Positions 17,139-25,385 of a DNA stretch of 34,367 nucleotides are shown in pieces; within the stretch, counting starts at the first letter, position 1; each line of letters opens with the position of its first letter. A program made the position numbers and the translations under genes. Source of the DNA: an uncultured Geobacteraceae bacterium (GTDB taxonomy: Bacteria > Desulfobacterota > Desulfuromonadia > Geobacterales > Pseudopelobacteraceae); contig CAJAFV010000003.1 of assembly GCA_903939115.1 (NCBI GenBank), positions 1 to 34,367 of the forward strand, written 5' to 3'. The notes under the pieces were generated by a model. It was not told where the DNA came from. It made no database searches and saw only the letters and a list, made by a program, of their open reading frames with translations.

Positions 17139-17615
17139 TTATTTTAAGTATGTACCGGCACCTACGAGCATATCTGTCCATCCGACCCGGTGGATGAAGG
17201 TGAATTTATCCGACGGGACTTTTTTATTCGGCTTTGGCCATTTGTAATCAACCCACCCCTCGCCGTTATTAAAAGCCACATCGACAAACTCTACAAATAT
17301 TTTTTTCGGCTTCAGCTGATTTTTATCTGTATCACTCAGCAGGGTATCTTTTTTGAGTAACTCGGGAATGAATGGATGAGCCAACATCTTGCCACTTTTG
17401 TCCATAAGAAAAACATACGAGTCCTTCCAGACGAATTTACCTTTAGGGTTGTTGATCTCCCTAATGCCTGCCGCTTTGTCCGCTTCAAGCATTTTTGAGG
17501 CGGCTTTGGTCATGGCGATGCATTCCTCCTTTGTCGCTCTTTCCTCAGCACCGACGACACCTGATAACATGACCCCTAAAAACAGTGTCCCCAACAAAAT
17601 CGTAAGTATTCGCAT
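17139..17615 (-). CDS. Periplasmic single-Cache (sCache_2) domain protein
   Basis: The protein has 158 residues with a Sec signal (MRILTILLGTLFLGVMLSGVVGA). The mature part matches a sCache_2 domain: a long N-terminal helix, DSYVFLMDKSGKMLAHPFIPELLKK, then GEGWVDYKWPKPNKK and a closing RVGWTDMLVGAGTYL. In most proteins this fold is the extracellular sensor of chemoreceptors or kinases; here it stands alone, with no membrane or output domain. It lies between two c7-type cytochrome genes on the same strand, so it may bind a ligand in the periplasm and present it to a partner, or have been recruited to electron transfer. No heme motif is present. Confidence 0.85.
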   Translation of the reverse strand: MRILTILLGTLFLGVMLSGVVGAEERATKEECIAMTKAASKMLEADKAAGIREINNPKGKFVWKDSYVFLMDKSGKMLAHPFIPELLKKDTLLSDTDKNQLKPKKIFVEFVDVAFNNGEGWVDYKWPKPNKKVPSDKFTFIHRVGWTDMLVGAGTYLK

Positions 17616-17653
17616 GCATTCACCCCTTTGTGTATTGATAATGTGAGCGGGAG

Positions 17654-17977
17654 TTACTTCTTATTCTTTTGGTGACAGATTGCGCAATTGTCCGGGTCAT
17701 TTGTCGCAAAGGCCCGTTTGCCATTGTGACATTTACCGCAGAATTTTCCGGCATTTATATCCGCCATTGAAAACGTGGTTGAGCCCTTCTTCATCTTAAA
17801 AATTTTTGAGTGACAATCCAGGCAGCCAACCTTTGCATCCGCATGGTTTTTACCATCGAAGACAACTTTACCCATTGGTGTGTCCCACGAGACCGTTTTT
17901 CCGGGTTGGATCGCCTGAACAGAGCCCGCACAAAAAACCGTGATTACTGCTGCCACACCTACCGTAAAGCGGTTCAT
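17654..17977 (-). CDS. Single-unit triheme c7-type cytochrome related to the twelve-heme chain
   Basis: The start is ATG 17977 (MNRFTVGVAAVITVFCAGSVQA), preceded by AAAGGGGGG; the longer in-frame ATG at 18019 is less likely. The 107-residue product has a Sec signal and three CxxCH motifs (CLDCH, CGKCH, CAICH). The stretch FSMADINAGKFCGKCHNGKRAF-like is the same pattern as each unit of the adjacent twelve-heme protein and unlike PpcA, so it looks like a stand-alone unit of that type. It is expected in the periplasm. The sCache gene follows 38 bases downstream, suggesting one transcript through the twelve-heme gene. Confidence 0.88.
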   Translation of the reverse strand: MNRFTVGVAAVITVFCAGSVQAIQPGKTVSWDTPMGKVVFDGKNHADAKVGCLDCHSKIFKMKKGSTTFSMADINAGKFCGKCHNGKRAFATNDPDNCAICHQKNKK

Positions 17978-18290
17978 ACATCCCCCCTTTGCACCAATGT
18001 ATTCATTTTTTTTATTCATATACTCTAAATAGGGCTATTTGCAATTATAATCAAGCGATATGTATGAAAAAGCCGTTTGTATTTCATGCATTCGGGTCCC
18101 TTTCCCTGCGGGTGCCTACAACCATAAAACCTGTGACAAAACCATGTTATTATGAAAACGTTTTTGTATTGACAAATTCCCTATACTTTCATATCACTAC
18201 AGTACAAAAGGCTATATAACCGGTAAACTGCGCCCTAATCTTTGGTACACAGGGCAACTTCAACATACTATAAACGACATTGAGGTTGAG
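17978..18290. other. Divergent promoter region between cytochrome units
   Basis: This AT-rich 313-base stretch separates the minus-strand c7 genes from the plus-strand six-gene operon. I see no gene in it. It contains the sigma-70-like promoter described separately; the leftward promoter was not identified with confidence. Confidence 0.6.
18169..18197 (+). promoter_or_regulatory. Sigma-70-type promoter of the cyt c/Fe-S/NrfD operon
   Basis: TTGACA (18169-18174) and TATCAC (18192-18197) are separated by 17 bases. Transcription would start near 18204, about 87 bases before the first gene. Confidence 0.55.
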
Positions 18291-18908
18291 ATGAAAATTC
18301 AGTGCATTGCTCGTCCCACGTTAGTTTTACTCGGCATGATGGCAGTAATGGTTATGTCTGCGCAACCGGTGTCTGCCGCCAAAGTGAAGGAATTCGACCG
18401 CTCCGGACAATTGATTGTCACAGAGAAGTCCGCCTCTGACCTTCAACCGCAGCCTGTTTACGATATAAAGAACCGGCCAAAGGAAAAAACCTTTGCGGTA
18501 CCCCGTCCCCCTTTTACGGAAGGGGCCTTTCCCTGCAGTCAATGCCACAAATATATGAAACCCAATGAGAAACGCCGGACTTTGACCGAATATCATACCG
18601 AAATAGTGCTCCATCACGCTGAAGGGGAGCGTTGGTGTACGGACTGCCACAATCTGGTAAACCGGGACAAGTTGCGACTGGTATCGGGTGAATTGGTCGA
18701 TTTCACAGAATCATACCGGCTCTGCGGCCAATGCCATGGCGATAAGTTCCGCGACTGGAAGGTGGGCGTCCACGGCAAACGAACCGGCGATTGGAATGGT
18801 GACAAGCAGTACCTGCTCTGCGTTCACTGCCACAATCCGCACGATCCGAAGTTTAAAGCGCTGAAACCGCTTCCGCCACCCGAAAGGCCGGGAAAAGGGC
18901 AGCACTGA
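18291..18908 (+). CDS. Tetraheme cytochrome c subunit, first quinol oxidoreductase module
   Basis: The protein has 205 residues with a Sec signal (cut near VSAA, about residue 29). Four CxxCH motifs occur (CSQCH, CTDCH, CGQCH, CVHCH), and the last is followed by NPHDPKFKALKPLPPP, a NapC/NrfB-like ending seen in NrfD-linked cytochromes. It heads a six-gene operon and should be the periplasmic electron exit of the complex formed with the Fe-S and NrfD proteins encoded next. The arrangement resembles Geobacter Cbc (menaquinol:cytochrome c oxidoreductase) complexes. Confidence 0.87.
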   Translation: MKIQCIARPTLVLLGMMAVMVMSAQPVSAAKVKEFDRSGQLIVTEKSASDLQPQPVYDIKNRPKEKTFAVPRPPFTEGAFPCSQCHKYMKPNEKRRTLTEYHTEIVLHHAEGERWCTDCHNLVNRDKLRLVSGELVDFTESYRLCGQCHGDKFRDWKVGVHGKRTGDWNGDKQYLLCVHCHNPHDPKFKALKPLPPPERPGKGQH

Positions 18909-18946
18909 ACCAGAATAAATATTTCAAGCACCAGGGAGCATGATTC

Positions 18947-19873
18947 ATGTCAGATACAAAAAAATGTGATGATCACGTCCTGCATAAGTCTCGTCGTAAG
19001 ATGCTGAAAGGTATGGCGGCAGGCATCGGCCTTATTGCCATGCCCGGCAGAGATGCATCGGCTTCCATCTGGGAGGAGTTCTTCCAGAAAAATTTTCGCG
19101 AACTCTCAAAAGATGAGCTCAAAGCGGTAATTGCTCGCCTGGAAAAGGATTACAGTAAACAGTACGCCAAGCAGATCACCGTCAAGACGACTCCGCCGAT
19201 TGAAGGCGTTCGCTACGGCTACGGTCTTGACCTGTCGCGCTGCATCGGCTGTCGTCGTTGTGTGTATGCCTGCGTTAAGGAGAATAACCAATCACGCTCC
19301 CCACAGATACACTGGATCCGGGTTATGCAGCTGAACAAGGAAAAAGGGATTGACCTGTCACATGCGGAGCATTACTACAATCCGGCAACGGTTCCGGAAA
19401 AGGGGCATTTCTACATGCCGGTTCAGTGCCAGCAGTGCGAAAAGCCCCCCTGCACCAAAGTCTGTCCGGTCCAGGCCACCTGGAAGGAGCAAGACGGCAT
19501 TGTCGTCGTCGATTACAACTGGTGTATCGGCTGCCGCTACTGCATGGCGGCCTGCCCGTACGGTGCACGCCACTTTAACTGGGCTAAACCGTCAGTTCCC
19601 GCCAATGACATTAATCCCAATACGCACTATCTTGGCAATCGCCCCCGCCCGAAAGGGGTTGTAGAAAAATGTACCTTCTGCATTCAGCGAACCCGCGAAC
19701 AGCCGGGCCGTTACCCTGCGTGCGAAGAGATCTGTCCTGTCGGAGCCCGCAAATTCGGTAACCTGCTCGACCCGGAAAGCGAGATCCGCTACCTGATTGA
19801 GAATAAGCGGGTCTTCATTTTCAAGGAAGAGCTGAATACGCAGCCGAAGTTTTACTACTTTTACGCAACCTAA
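18947..19873 (+). CDS. Four-cluster [4Fe-4S] ferredoxin subunit, Tat-exported, first module
   Basis: The protein has 308 residues. The N-terminus holds a twin-arginine motif (KSRRKMLKGMAAGIG), indicating folded export to the periplasm. Cysteine sets follow for four [4Fe-4S] clusters: CIGCRRCVYAC (from Cys99), CQQCEKPPCTKVCP, CIGCRYCMAACPYGAR and CTFC...CEEICPVGARKFG. This is the NrfC/PsrB/HybA type. It links the NrfD quinol site to the cytochrome subunit. GGGAG lies upstream of the ATG, and the NrfD gene follows after 19 bases. An extra helical region between the Tat signal and the first cluster (about 40-85) makes it longer than its second-module paralogue. Confidence 0.92.
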   Translation: MSDTKKCDDHVLHKSRRKMLKGMAAGIGLIAMPGRDASASIWEEFFQKNFRELSKDELKAVIARLEKDYSKQYAKQITVKTTPPIEGVRYGYGLDLSRCIGCRRCVYACVKENNQSRSPQIHWIRVMQLNKEKGIDLSHAEHYYNPATVPEKGHFYMPVQCQQCEKPPCTKVCPVQATWKEQDGIVVVDYNWCIGCRYCMAACPYGARHFNWAKPSVPANDINPNTHYLGNRPRPKGVVEKCTFCIQRTREQPGRYPACEEICPVGARKFGNLLDPESEIRYLIENKRVFIFKEELNTQPKFYYFYAT

Positions 19874-19892
19874 TTCGCGTCAGGGAGCATCC

Positions 19893-21185
19893 ATGAAAAA
19901 CATCTGGCACTTTTTTCTCGGTACAATCGTTCTAATTTCCAAAGGGAGCAAGGGCTACTACTGCTGGGTACTTTTTTTGTTGAGTTTGATGACCATCGGT
20001 GCTTTTGCCTATGCGCAACAACTGAATGAGGGGCTCATCGTCACCAACATGCGGGATCAGGTATCGTGGGGATTTTACATCTCTAACTTCACGTTTCTGG
20101 TCGGGGTCGCCGCAGCGGCGGTTCTGCTGGTAATACCCGCCTACGTCTACCACTGGAAACCGATCAAGGAGATCGCGGTTCTCGGAGAGCTGCTCGCCGT
20201 GTCAGCAATCGTCATGTGTATGATGTTTGTCACGATGGATATCGGCCACCCCGAGCGTTTCTGGCACCTGATCCCTAAAATCGGCCTGCTCAACTTTCCC
20301 CAGTCGCTCCTGGCATGGGATGTGGTCGTGCTTAATACATATCTGGCGATAAACCTCACGGTGGCGGTATATATTCTCTACAACAAATACTACAAGCGGG
20401 AGCCTAATAAAAACATAACAACTCCGTTGTTGCTGCTTTCAATCCCTTCAGCAATATCTATCCACACGGTGACCGCGTTTCTTTACAACGGCTTGGGAGC
20501 TCGCCCTTTCTGGAACTCCTCCATTCTGGTGCCGCGTTTTCTCGCTTCCGCATTCTGCTCCGGTCCCGCCTTCATGATCCTGATCTTTTTTCTGGTTCGC
20601 AAATACACAAAATTCAAGATTGAGGACGAGGCCATTCAGAAGGTGGCTGAAATAATTGCCTACGCCATATTCATTAACCTGCTGCTGCTTGGAGCAGAAC
20701 TCTTCAAGGAATATTATACCGCCACGATCCATTTGGACTCCTTTCGATATCTTTTCCAGGGACTGCATGGCCATTCAGCATTGGTTCCCTGGATCTGGAC
20801 GGCGATGATTTTCAACGTCACTGCTTTTGTTCTCTTCCTGAACCCTGCAACACGGAGAAACAATGTCACCCTGGTAATGGGGTGCATTCTTGTGTTCATC
20901 GGGGTGTACATTGAAAAGGGGATGGGACTGGTCATACCCGGTTTCATCCCTGACGTCCTGCATGAGATTTACGAATACGCGCCAACCGGTATTGAGCTGC
21001 TTCTCGCGATGGGCGTCTGGGCTACCGGTCTATTTGTCTTCACCATGCTGCTCCGTGTTGCCATACCGATCATGAACGGAGATTTCCATGTCGCCGATGA
21101 TGGCGTCGGTTCTTACATTGGCGACCAACTGTTTCTGGTTCAGCAACCGGACGCCGTCATTTCGGAGTCCGAACCTGTTATCTAG
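19893..21185 (+). CDS. NrfD-family membrane subunit, first module
   Basis: This 430-residue protein has about ten membrane spans and belongs to the NrfD/PsrC family. These subunits have no heme and bind quinol near the periplasmic face, passing electrons to the Fe-S partner. Visible family-like segments are SWGFYISNFTFLVGVAAAAV and the loop GHPERFWHLIPKIGLLNFPQS. AGGGAG precedes the ATG. About 100 bases separate it from the second module. Confidence 0.9.
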   Translation: MKNIWHFFLGTIVLISKGSKGYYCWVLFLLSLMTIGAFAYAQQLNEGLIVTNMRDQVSWGFYISNFTFLVGVAAAAVLLVIPAYVYHWKPIKEIAVLGELLAVSAIVMCMMFVTMDIGHPERFWHLIPKIGLLNFPQSLLAWDVVVLNTYLAINLTVAVYILYNKYYKREPNKNITTPLLLLSIPSAISIHTVTAFLYNGLGARPFWNSSILVPRFLASAFCSGPAFMILIFFLVRKYTKFKIEDEAIQKVAEIIAYAIFINLLLLGAELFKEYYTATIHLDSFRYLFQGLHGHSALVPWIWTAMIFNVTAFVLFLNPATRRNNVTLVMGCILVFIGVYIEKGMGLVIPGFIPDVLHEIYEYAPTGIELLLAMGVWATGLFVFTMLLRVAIPIMNGDFHVADDGVGSYIGDQLFLVQQPDAVISESEPVI

Positions 21186-21284
21186 AGAGCCGGACTTTTT
21201 TCATCCGGCCTTTAATCAATCTTTAATCAGGGTTTTTATTAGCCTATTTCAGCAGCCACTGTACTATGGCAAGAGGGAGAGAGA

Positions 21285-21776
21285 GTGAAAAGTCATGTCT
21301 GGCGACCGCTGTACGTGGTCATTGCATTGGCAGTTGCGTTACTGGTATTTCGTTTCTTCTACGTGCCTAACGACTTTGGATCGGGAAAAAGAGGCTTCAT
21401 GTACTCGTACCATCGTCAGTCGAATGAAATGGAATGGAAGAACCAACCGGTAAAATATTCCGTTTCCGGCCGCGAGAGAATGCATGAATACTGCAGCGAG
21501 TGCCATGGAGAGATTGTTAAGGTACGTTCTGAAAAACTGCACGGCATCATCCCCTGTGAAGACTGTCACGGCCCGGCACTGCAGCACCCTGATAATCCGG
21601 AGAAACTGACCATCGACCGCAGTCGCCTGCTTTGCCTCCGCTGTCACACCAGCCTCCCCTATACGACGAGCGAGCGGCATCGTATTCCAGGCATCGACCC
21701 AAAAACACATAACACCGGCCTTGAGTGCGTAAAATGTCACAATCCGCATAATCCCAGTCTGGAGGGAATGAAATAA
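21285..21776 (+). CDS. Membrane-anchored tetraheme cytochrome c subunit, second module
   Basis: The start is GTG 21285 with GGGAGAGA just upstream. The 163-residue protein has a single N-terminal membrane anchor (PLYVVIALAVALLVFRFFYV) without a clear cleavage site, then four CxxCH motifs (CSECH, CEDCH, CLRCH, CVKCH) and an ending NPHNPSLEGMK like the first-module cytochrome. Its stop overlaps the next gene's ATG by one base (TAATG), so translation is coupled. It is probably the periplasm-facing cytochrome of a second quinol oxidoreductase. Confidence 0.87.
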   Translation: MKSHVWRPLYVVIALAVALLVFRFFYVPNDFGSGKRGFMYSYHRQSNEMEWKNQPVKYSVSGRERMHEYCSECHGEIVKVRSEKLHGIIPCEDCHGPALQHPDNPEKLTIDRSRLLCLRCHTSLPYTTSERHRIPGIDPKTHNTGLECVKCHNPHNPSLEGMK

Positions 21777-22549
21777 TGGAAAGGCGAGAATTTATACAAA
21801 AATGTATTCTGGTTGTTGCCGGTGCTTCTGTGCCGCTCTCTGCCCTGACACTGATCGACCCAAAAAAAGTGTTCGCCGAGAATCCCGATATCCAGTGGGC
21901 GTTTCTGGTAGATACCAACAAGTGCGTTGGCTGCGGTTTTTGCGTAAAAGCGTGCAAAACGGAGAACGACATTCCCTTTGAGGCTCATGTTTCCCGAACC
22001 TGGGTGGAACGTTACGTCTACACGAAAGATGACAAGCGTTATGTGGACAGTCCGGATGCCGCACTGAACGGATTCACCGAATCTCGCATAGACCTTGGTC
22101 GGGGTGAATACAAGGAGATTGACAAGGAAAATGTCGGTAAGGCGTTCTTTGTCCCCAAACTTTGTAATCACTGTTCATCTCCCGCCTGTACACAGGTCTG
22201 TCCCGTCGGAGCTACCTATAAAACTGATGATGGCGTCGTTCTGGTCGATCGGACCTGGTGCATCGGGTGCGGTTACTGCATCATGGCTTGTCCGTATGGT
22301 GCCCGGTTTTTCCATCCCATAGCTAAAGTTGCCGACAAGTGCACCTTCTGCTATCACCGCCTCAGCAAAGGCCTTGATTCGGCCTGTGTCAACGCCTGTC
22401 CCTTCAAGGCCCGCAGGATGGGTAATATTCACGATAAAAACGATCCGATCACCCAGCTCATCATGAATGAACGAGTCGGAGTACTTAAAGATGAGTTTGG
22501 AACAAAGCCTCAGGCCTTTTACATAGGGCTTGCCCAGGAGGTGCGTTAG
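21776..22549 (+). CDS. Four-cluster [4Fe-4S] ferredoxin subunit, Tat-exported, second module
   Basis: The protein has 257 residues. It begins MERREFIQKCILVVAGASVP, a good twin-arginine signal (RRxFIQK). Cysteine groups for four [4Fe-4S] clusters follow: CVGCGFCVKAC (from Cys50), CNHCSSPACTQVCP, CIGCGYCIMACPYGAR and CTFC...CVNACPFKARRMG. It is shorter than the first-module paralogue because it lacks the helical insert after the signal. The NrfD gene begins 2 bases after the stop. Confidence 0.92.
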   Translation: MERREFIQKCILVVAGASVPLSALTLIDPKKVFAENPDIQWAFLVDTNKCVGCGFCVKACKTENDIPFEAHVSRTWVERYVYTKDDKRYVDSPDAALNGFTESRIDLGRGEYKEIDKENVGKAFFVPKLCNHCSSPACTQVCPVGATYKTDDGVVLVDRTWCIGCGYCIMACPYGARFFHPIAKVADKCTFCYHRLSKGLDSACVNACPFKARRMGNIHDKNDPITQLIMNERVGVLKDEFGTKPQAFYIGLAQEVR

Positions 22550-22551
22550 CC

Positions 22552-23853
22552 ATGGTCGGAGAAATCGCACAACACGCAGCTATGGTGGTTCACGGCGAAG
22601 CATGGACGGTCAAGGAACTCTTCACCCTGCCGAATGAGTATATCTACTGGTCGATCCAGATAGTAATGTACCCGTTCATGACCGGACTTGTCGCCGGGGC
22701 ATTTGTACTCTCCTCGCTCTACCATGTTTTTGGCATCGAAAAACTGAAGGAGATTGCCAGATTCTCCCTGGTATTTTCGTTTGCCCTGCTCCCGGTGGCC
22801 ATGATGCCGTTGCTGTTGCATCTGCAACAGCCCTTTCGCGGTATACACGTTATGATGACGCCGCACTTCACCTCCGCAATCGCCGCTTTCGGTTTCGTAT
22901 TCAGTACCTACGCCTGCATTGTTGCTACCGAGTTATGGCTGGTGTACCGAAAATATTTTGTGCAGACCGCAGTGGCGTTGAAGGCTCAGAAAAATCGTGG
23001 CACTGTCGATAGTTTTCGGATGCTGATGTTTACGGCCCTGACGCTTGGCGCTTGGGATATCAGCGATGAAGCGGTGGAAAAAGACCACAAAGCCTGCAAA
23101 ATAATGGCTGGTATAGGCATCCCGGTTGCCTGTTTCCTGCATGGTTACGCCGGATTCATCTTTGGCTCGGTCAAGGCCAACGCTCTCTGGATGACACCGC
23201 TGATGCCGGTTATCTTTATCTGCTCGGCTGTCGTTTCCGGAGTCGCCTTATGCATTCTCTGCTACGTAATTGTGCAGGAGATTCGTAAGTTTATGGCCAA
23301 ACGAAAGATAGCCCGCTGGGCCAAAGATCCTAACGCGCCGACAATTGAAGAGCTCGAAGGGGCCAAGCACGAAGAGGTCATGATTGCATCGAGCTATCTG
23401 ATGTACTTCATGATTGCCGCCTTGACCCTGGAGATACTGGACCTGATCTTTCGCGGCTATACCCAGGTTAAATCCTGGGACATCCTGCGCGAGGTCATTA
23501 TGGAGCGCGACTTCTTCAAGATATTCATCATGCAGTACGCACTTGGCAACATACTCCCTTTCCTGATTATGGTTATGCCTGGCCGTACCGTACGCCGGAC
23601 GACCATTGCTACGGTACTGGTACTGTTCGGTGTATTCATGATGCGTTATAACGTCGTCATTGGCGGCCAGGCGTTTTCGCTCAGCTTTGCCGGCTTCATG
23701 GATTACACGCTGCCGATCATTCCACACGACCTTGAGACCTTCAAAGAGGGGCTGTTCGGCGCAATGACGGTTGCGGCCACCCCGTTTGTACTCTTTTACT
23801 TTATAAACAAGGTAATGCCCGCCTTCCTGAACGAGGAAGAGTCGACTCACTGA
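22552..23853 (+). CDS. NrfD-family membrane subunit, second module
   Basis: This 433-residue polytopic protein belongs to the NrfD/PsrC family (about ten spans, LPNEYIYWSIQIVMYPFMTG near the start, LHLQQPFRGIHVMMTPHFTSA in the loop after span three). It differs clearly from the first-module NrfD, so the two modules are not a recent duplication. A cytoplasmic insert (KFMAKRKIARWAKDPNAPT, about 245-265) is absent from the first paralogue. It closes the six-gene operon. Confidence 0.9.
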   Translation: MVGEIAQHAAMVVHGEAWTVKELFTLPNEYIYWSIQIVMYPFMTGLVAGAFVLSSLYHVFGIEKLKEIARFSLVFSFALLPVAMMPLLLHLQQPFRGIHVMMTPHFTSAIAAFGFVFSTYACIVATELWLVYRKYFVQTAVALKAQKNRGTVDSFRMLMFTALTLGAWDISDEAVEKDHKACKIMAGIGIPVACFLHGYAGFIFGSVKANALWMTPLMPVIFICSAVVSGVALCILCYVIVQEIRKFMAKRKIARWAKDPNAPTIEELEGAKHEEVMIASSYLMYFMIAALTLEILDLIFRGYTQVKSWDILREVIMERDFFKIFIMQYALGNILPFLIMVMPGRTVRRTTIATVLVLFGVFMMRYNVVIGGQAFSLSFAGFMDYTLPIIPHDLETFKEGLFGAMTVAATPFVLFYFINKVMPAFLNEEESTH

Positions 23854-23905
23854 TACCTGTTTTATCCGGTCTTCCAGACATATGCATGTGATCGGTGCCG
23901 TTTGA

Positions 23906-23944
23906 CAGTACTGGGCGACAGAGATAATCTGCCGCCCAGTACTG
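23906..23944 (+). terminator. Hairpin ending the six-gene operon
   Basis: Perfect 12-base arms CAGTACTGGGCG (23906-23917) and CGCCCAGTACTG (23933-23944) lie about 50 bases beyond the last NrfD stop. The T-run is weak, so termination may be partial. Confidence 0.6.
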
Positions 23945-23981
23945 CTTATACCAAGTTGCAGGCCCAGAGGTTTGTCACTAT

Positions 23982-24010
23982 TTGACTTTCTCACAACCAT
24001 CTGCTAGCCT
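23982..24010 (+). promoter_or_regulatory. Possible sigma-70 promoter of the class V aminotransferase gene
   Basis: TTGACT (23982-23987) and TAGCCT (24005-24010) are spaced by 17 bases, 50 bases before the gene start. The -10 box is weak. Confidence 0.35.
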
Positions 24011-24059
24011 GCTGCAGCTTATAATCTTACCAAGAATCGCTACTGGCTACTGGAGTTAG

Positions 24060-25136
24060 ATGATGCACAAAAAACTGTTTATTCCCGGACCGGTAGAAGT
24101 CAATGCAGACGTATTAAAAGCCTTGGCTTCGCCTATGATCGGCCACCGCATGAAAGAGTACGGGGAGTTGCATGGTCGGGTCACCACAGGTTTAAAAAAA
24201 CTATTGTTCACGAATGATAAAGTTTTTCTGGCAACGTCAAGTGCTTTTGGCGTTATGGAAGGGGCTATACGTAATCTGGTCGGGAAGCGCTGCGCCAATT
24301 TCTGCAACGGGGCTTTTTCTGACAAGTGGCATGATGTCACTCTCCGCTGCGGCAAAGAGGCGGACGCTATCCGTTTTGACTGGGGCACCCCGGTTACACC
24401 CGAAGCGGTCGAAAAGGCTCTTGGCACCGGGAAGTACGACAGTATGACGATGATTCACAATGAAACATCCACAGGGGTAATGTCGCCTTTGCCGGAGATC
24501 GCCGAAGTCATGCGCAAATTTCCGGATGTCATGTTTATCGTTGATACCGTTTCTTCAATGAGTGCCCTCAAAATTCCGGTTGATGAGCTTGGTATCGACA
24601 GCTGCATTTTCGGCGTACAGAAGGCGTTTGCCCTGCCGCCCGGCCTGGCGGTCTTTACGGCGAGTGAAAAGTCTCTGCAGCGGGCAGCCGGCATGGCAGG
24701 TCGCGGCTATTATTTCGATTTTATCGAGTTTGCCGCCAACGATGCAAAAAACAACACTCCTTCGACACCCTGTATCTCATTGATATATGCACTCGATTGT
24801 CAGCTGCAACGTATGTTTTCGGAAGGCTTGGAAAATCGCTGGGCCCGTCATAACGACCTTGCCGGGTATGTCCGCGGCTGGTTGACTGATCGCGGCTTTG
24901 CATCATTTCCGGCACCTGCATATCGCTCGCAGACGTTGACCTGCAGTCGCAACAGTCGAGGAATTGATCTGGCCGCTCTAAAAAAGAAACTTGATGAGGC
25001 TGGTTTTGCTTTTGACGACGGCTATGGCAAAATAAAAGGAGAAACCTTCCGTATTGCCCATATGGGTGACATGACGCGAGCTGATATGGATGAGCTTTTT
25101 ACAGCGATTGTAAAAATTTTGCCGGAACTGGCATAG
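24060..25136 (+). CDS. Class V aminotransferase (alanine/serine-glyoxylate or -pyruvate type)
   Basis: The protein has 358 residues. It begins LFIPGPVEVNADVLKAL and has IGHRMKEYGEL, ATSSAFGVMEGAIRN, MIHNETSTGV, IVDTVSSMSAL (Asp162 near the PLP ring) and FGVQKAFALPPGL with the Schiff-base Lys at 188. This is the fold of alanine-glyoxylate and serine-pyruvate aminotransferases in PLP class V. The donor and acceptor cannot be read from sequence; GGAG upstream fits a start at 24060 or at the second ATG, 24063. It is flanked by terminators and stands alone. Confidence 0.85.
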   Translation: MMHKKLFIPGPVEVNADVLKALASPMIGHRMKEYGELHGRVTTGLKKLLFTNDKVFLATSSAFGVMEGAIRNLVGKRCANFCNGAFSDKWHDVTLRCGKEADAIRFDWGTPVTPEAVEKALGTGKYDSMTMIHNETSTGVMSPLPEIAEVMRKFPDVMFIVDTVSSMSALKIPVDELGIDSCIFGVQKAFALPPGLAVFTASEKSLQRAAGMAGRGYYFDFIEFAANDAKNNTPSTPCISLIYALDCQLQRMFSEGLENRWARHNDLAGYVRGWLTDRGFASFPAPAYRSQTLTCSRNSRGIDLAALKKKLDEAGFAFDDGYGKIKGETFRIAHMGDMTRADMDELFTAIVKILPELA

Positions 25137-25165
25137 CACATGCGGAGAGAAGAAACGGGGAAATA

Positions 25166-25193
25166 GCGGGGCGGACATGTGAGCCCGCCCCGC
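25166..25193. terminator. Bidirectional hairpin terminator
   Basis: GCGGGGCGG (25166-25174) and CCGCCCCGC (25185-25193) form a strong stem between the convergent aminotransferase (+) and rubredoxin (-) genes. Confidence 0.65.
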
Positions 25194-25199
25194 ATCCTG

Positions 25200-25358
25200 T
25201 TATTCCTGTTCGAAAACATCCTTGCCTGCTCCGCAGAGCGGGCAGCACCAATCGTCAGGCAGCGCCTCAAATGATGTCCCCGGTTCAATGCCGCGATCCG
25301 GATCGCCAACGGCTGGGTCGTAAACATACTGACAGATAGTACAGATCCAACGTTCCAT
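25200..25358 (-). CDS. Rubredoxin
   Basis: This short gene encodes 52 residues: [20 protein letters not shown], then [26 protein letters not shown] and a short tail. The two CxxC pairs (CTIC and CPLC) plus the conserved YxYDPxxGD and [14 protein letters not shown] pattern identify rubredoxin, a one-iron Fe(Cys)4 cytoplasmic electron carrier. In anaerobes it often feeds oxygen or superoxide reductases. AAGGAG lies before the ATG. It is followed upstream on the same strand by a small ferredoxin gene 27 bases away, so the two are probably cotranscribed. Confidence 0.95.
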   Translation of the reverse strand: MERWICTICQYVYDPAVGDPDRGIEPGTSFEALPDDWCCPLCGAGKDVFEQE

Positions 25359-25385
25359 AGTGTTTAGCTCCTTGTATACTACGTA

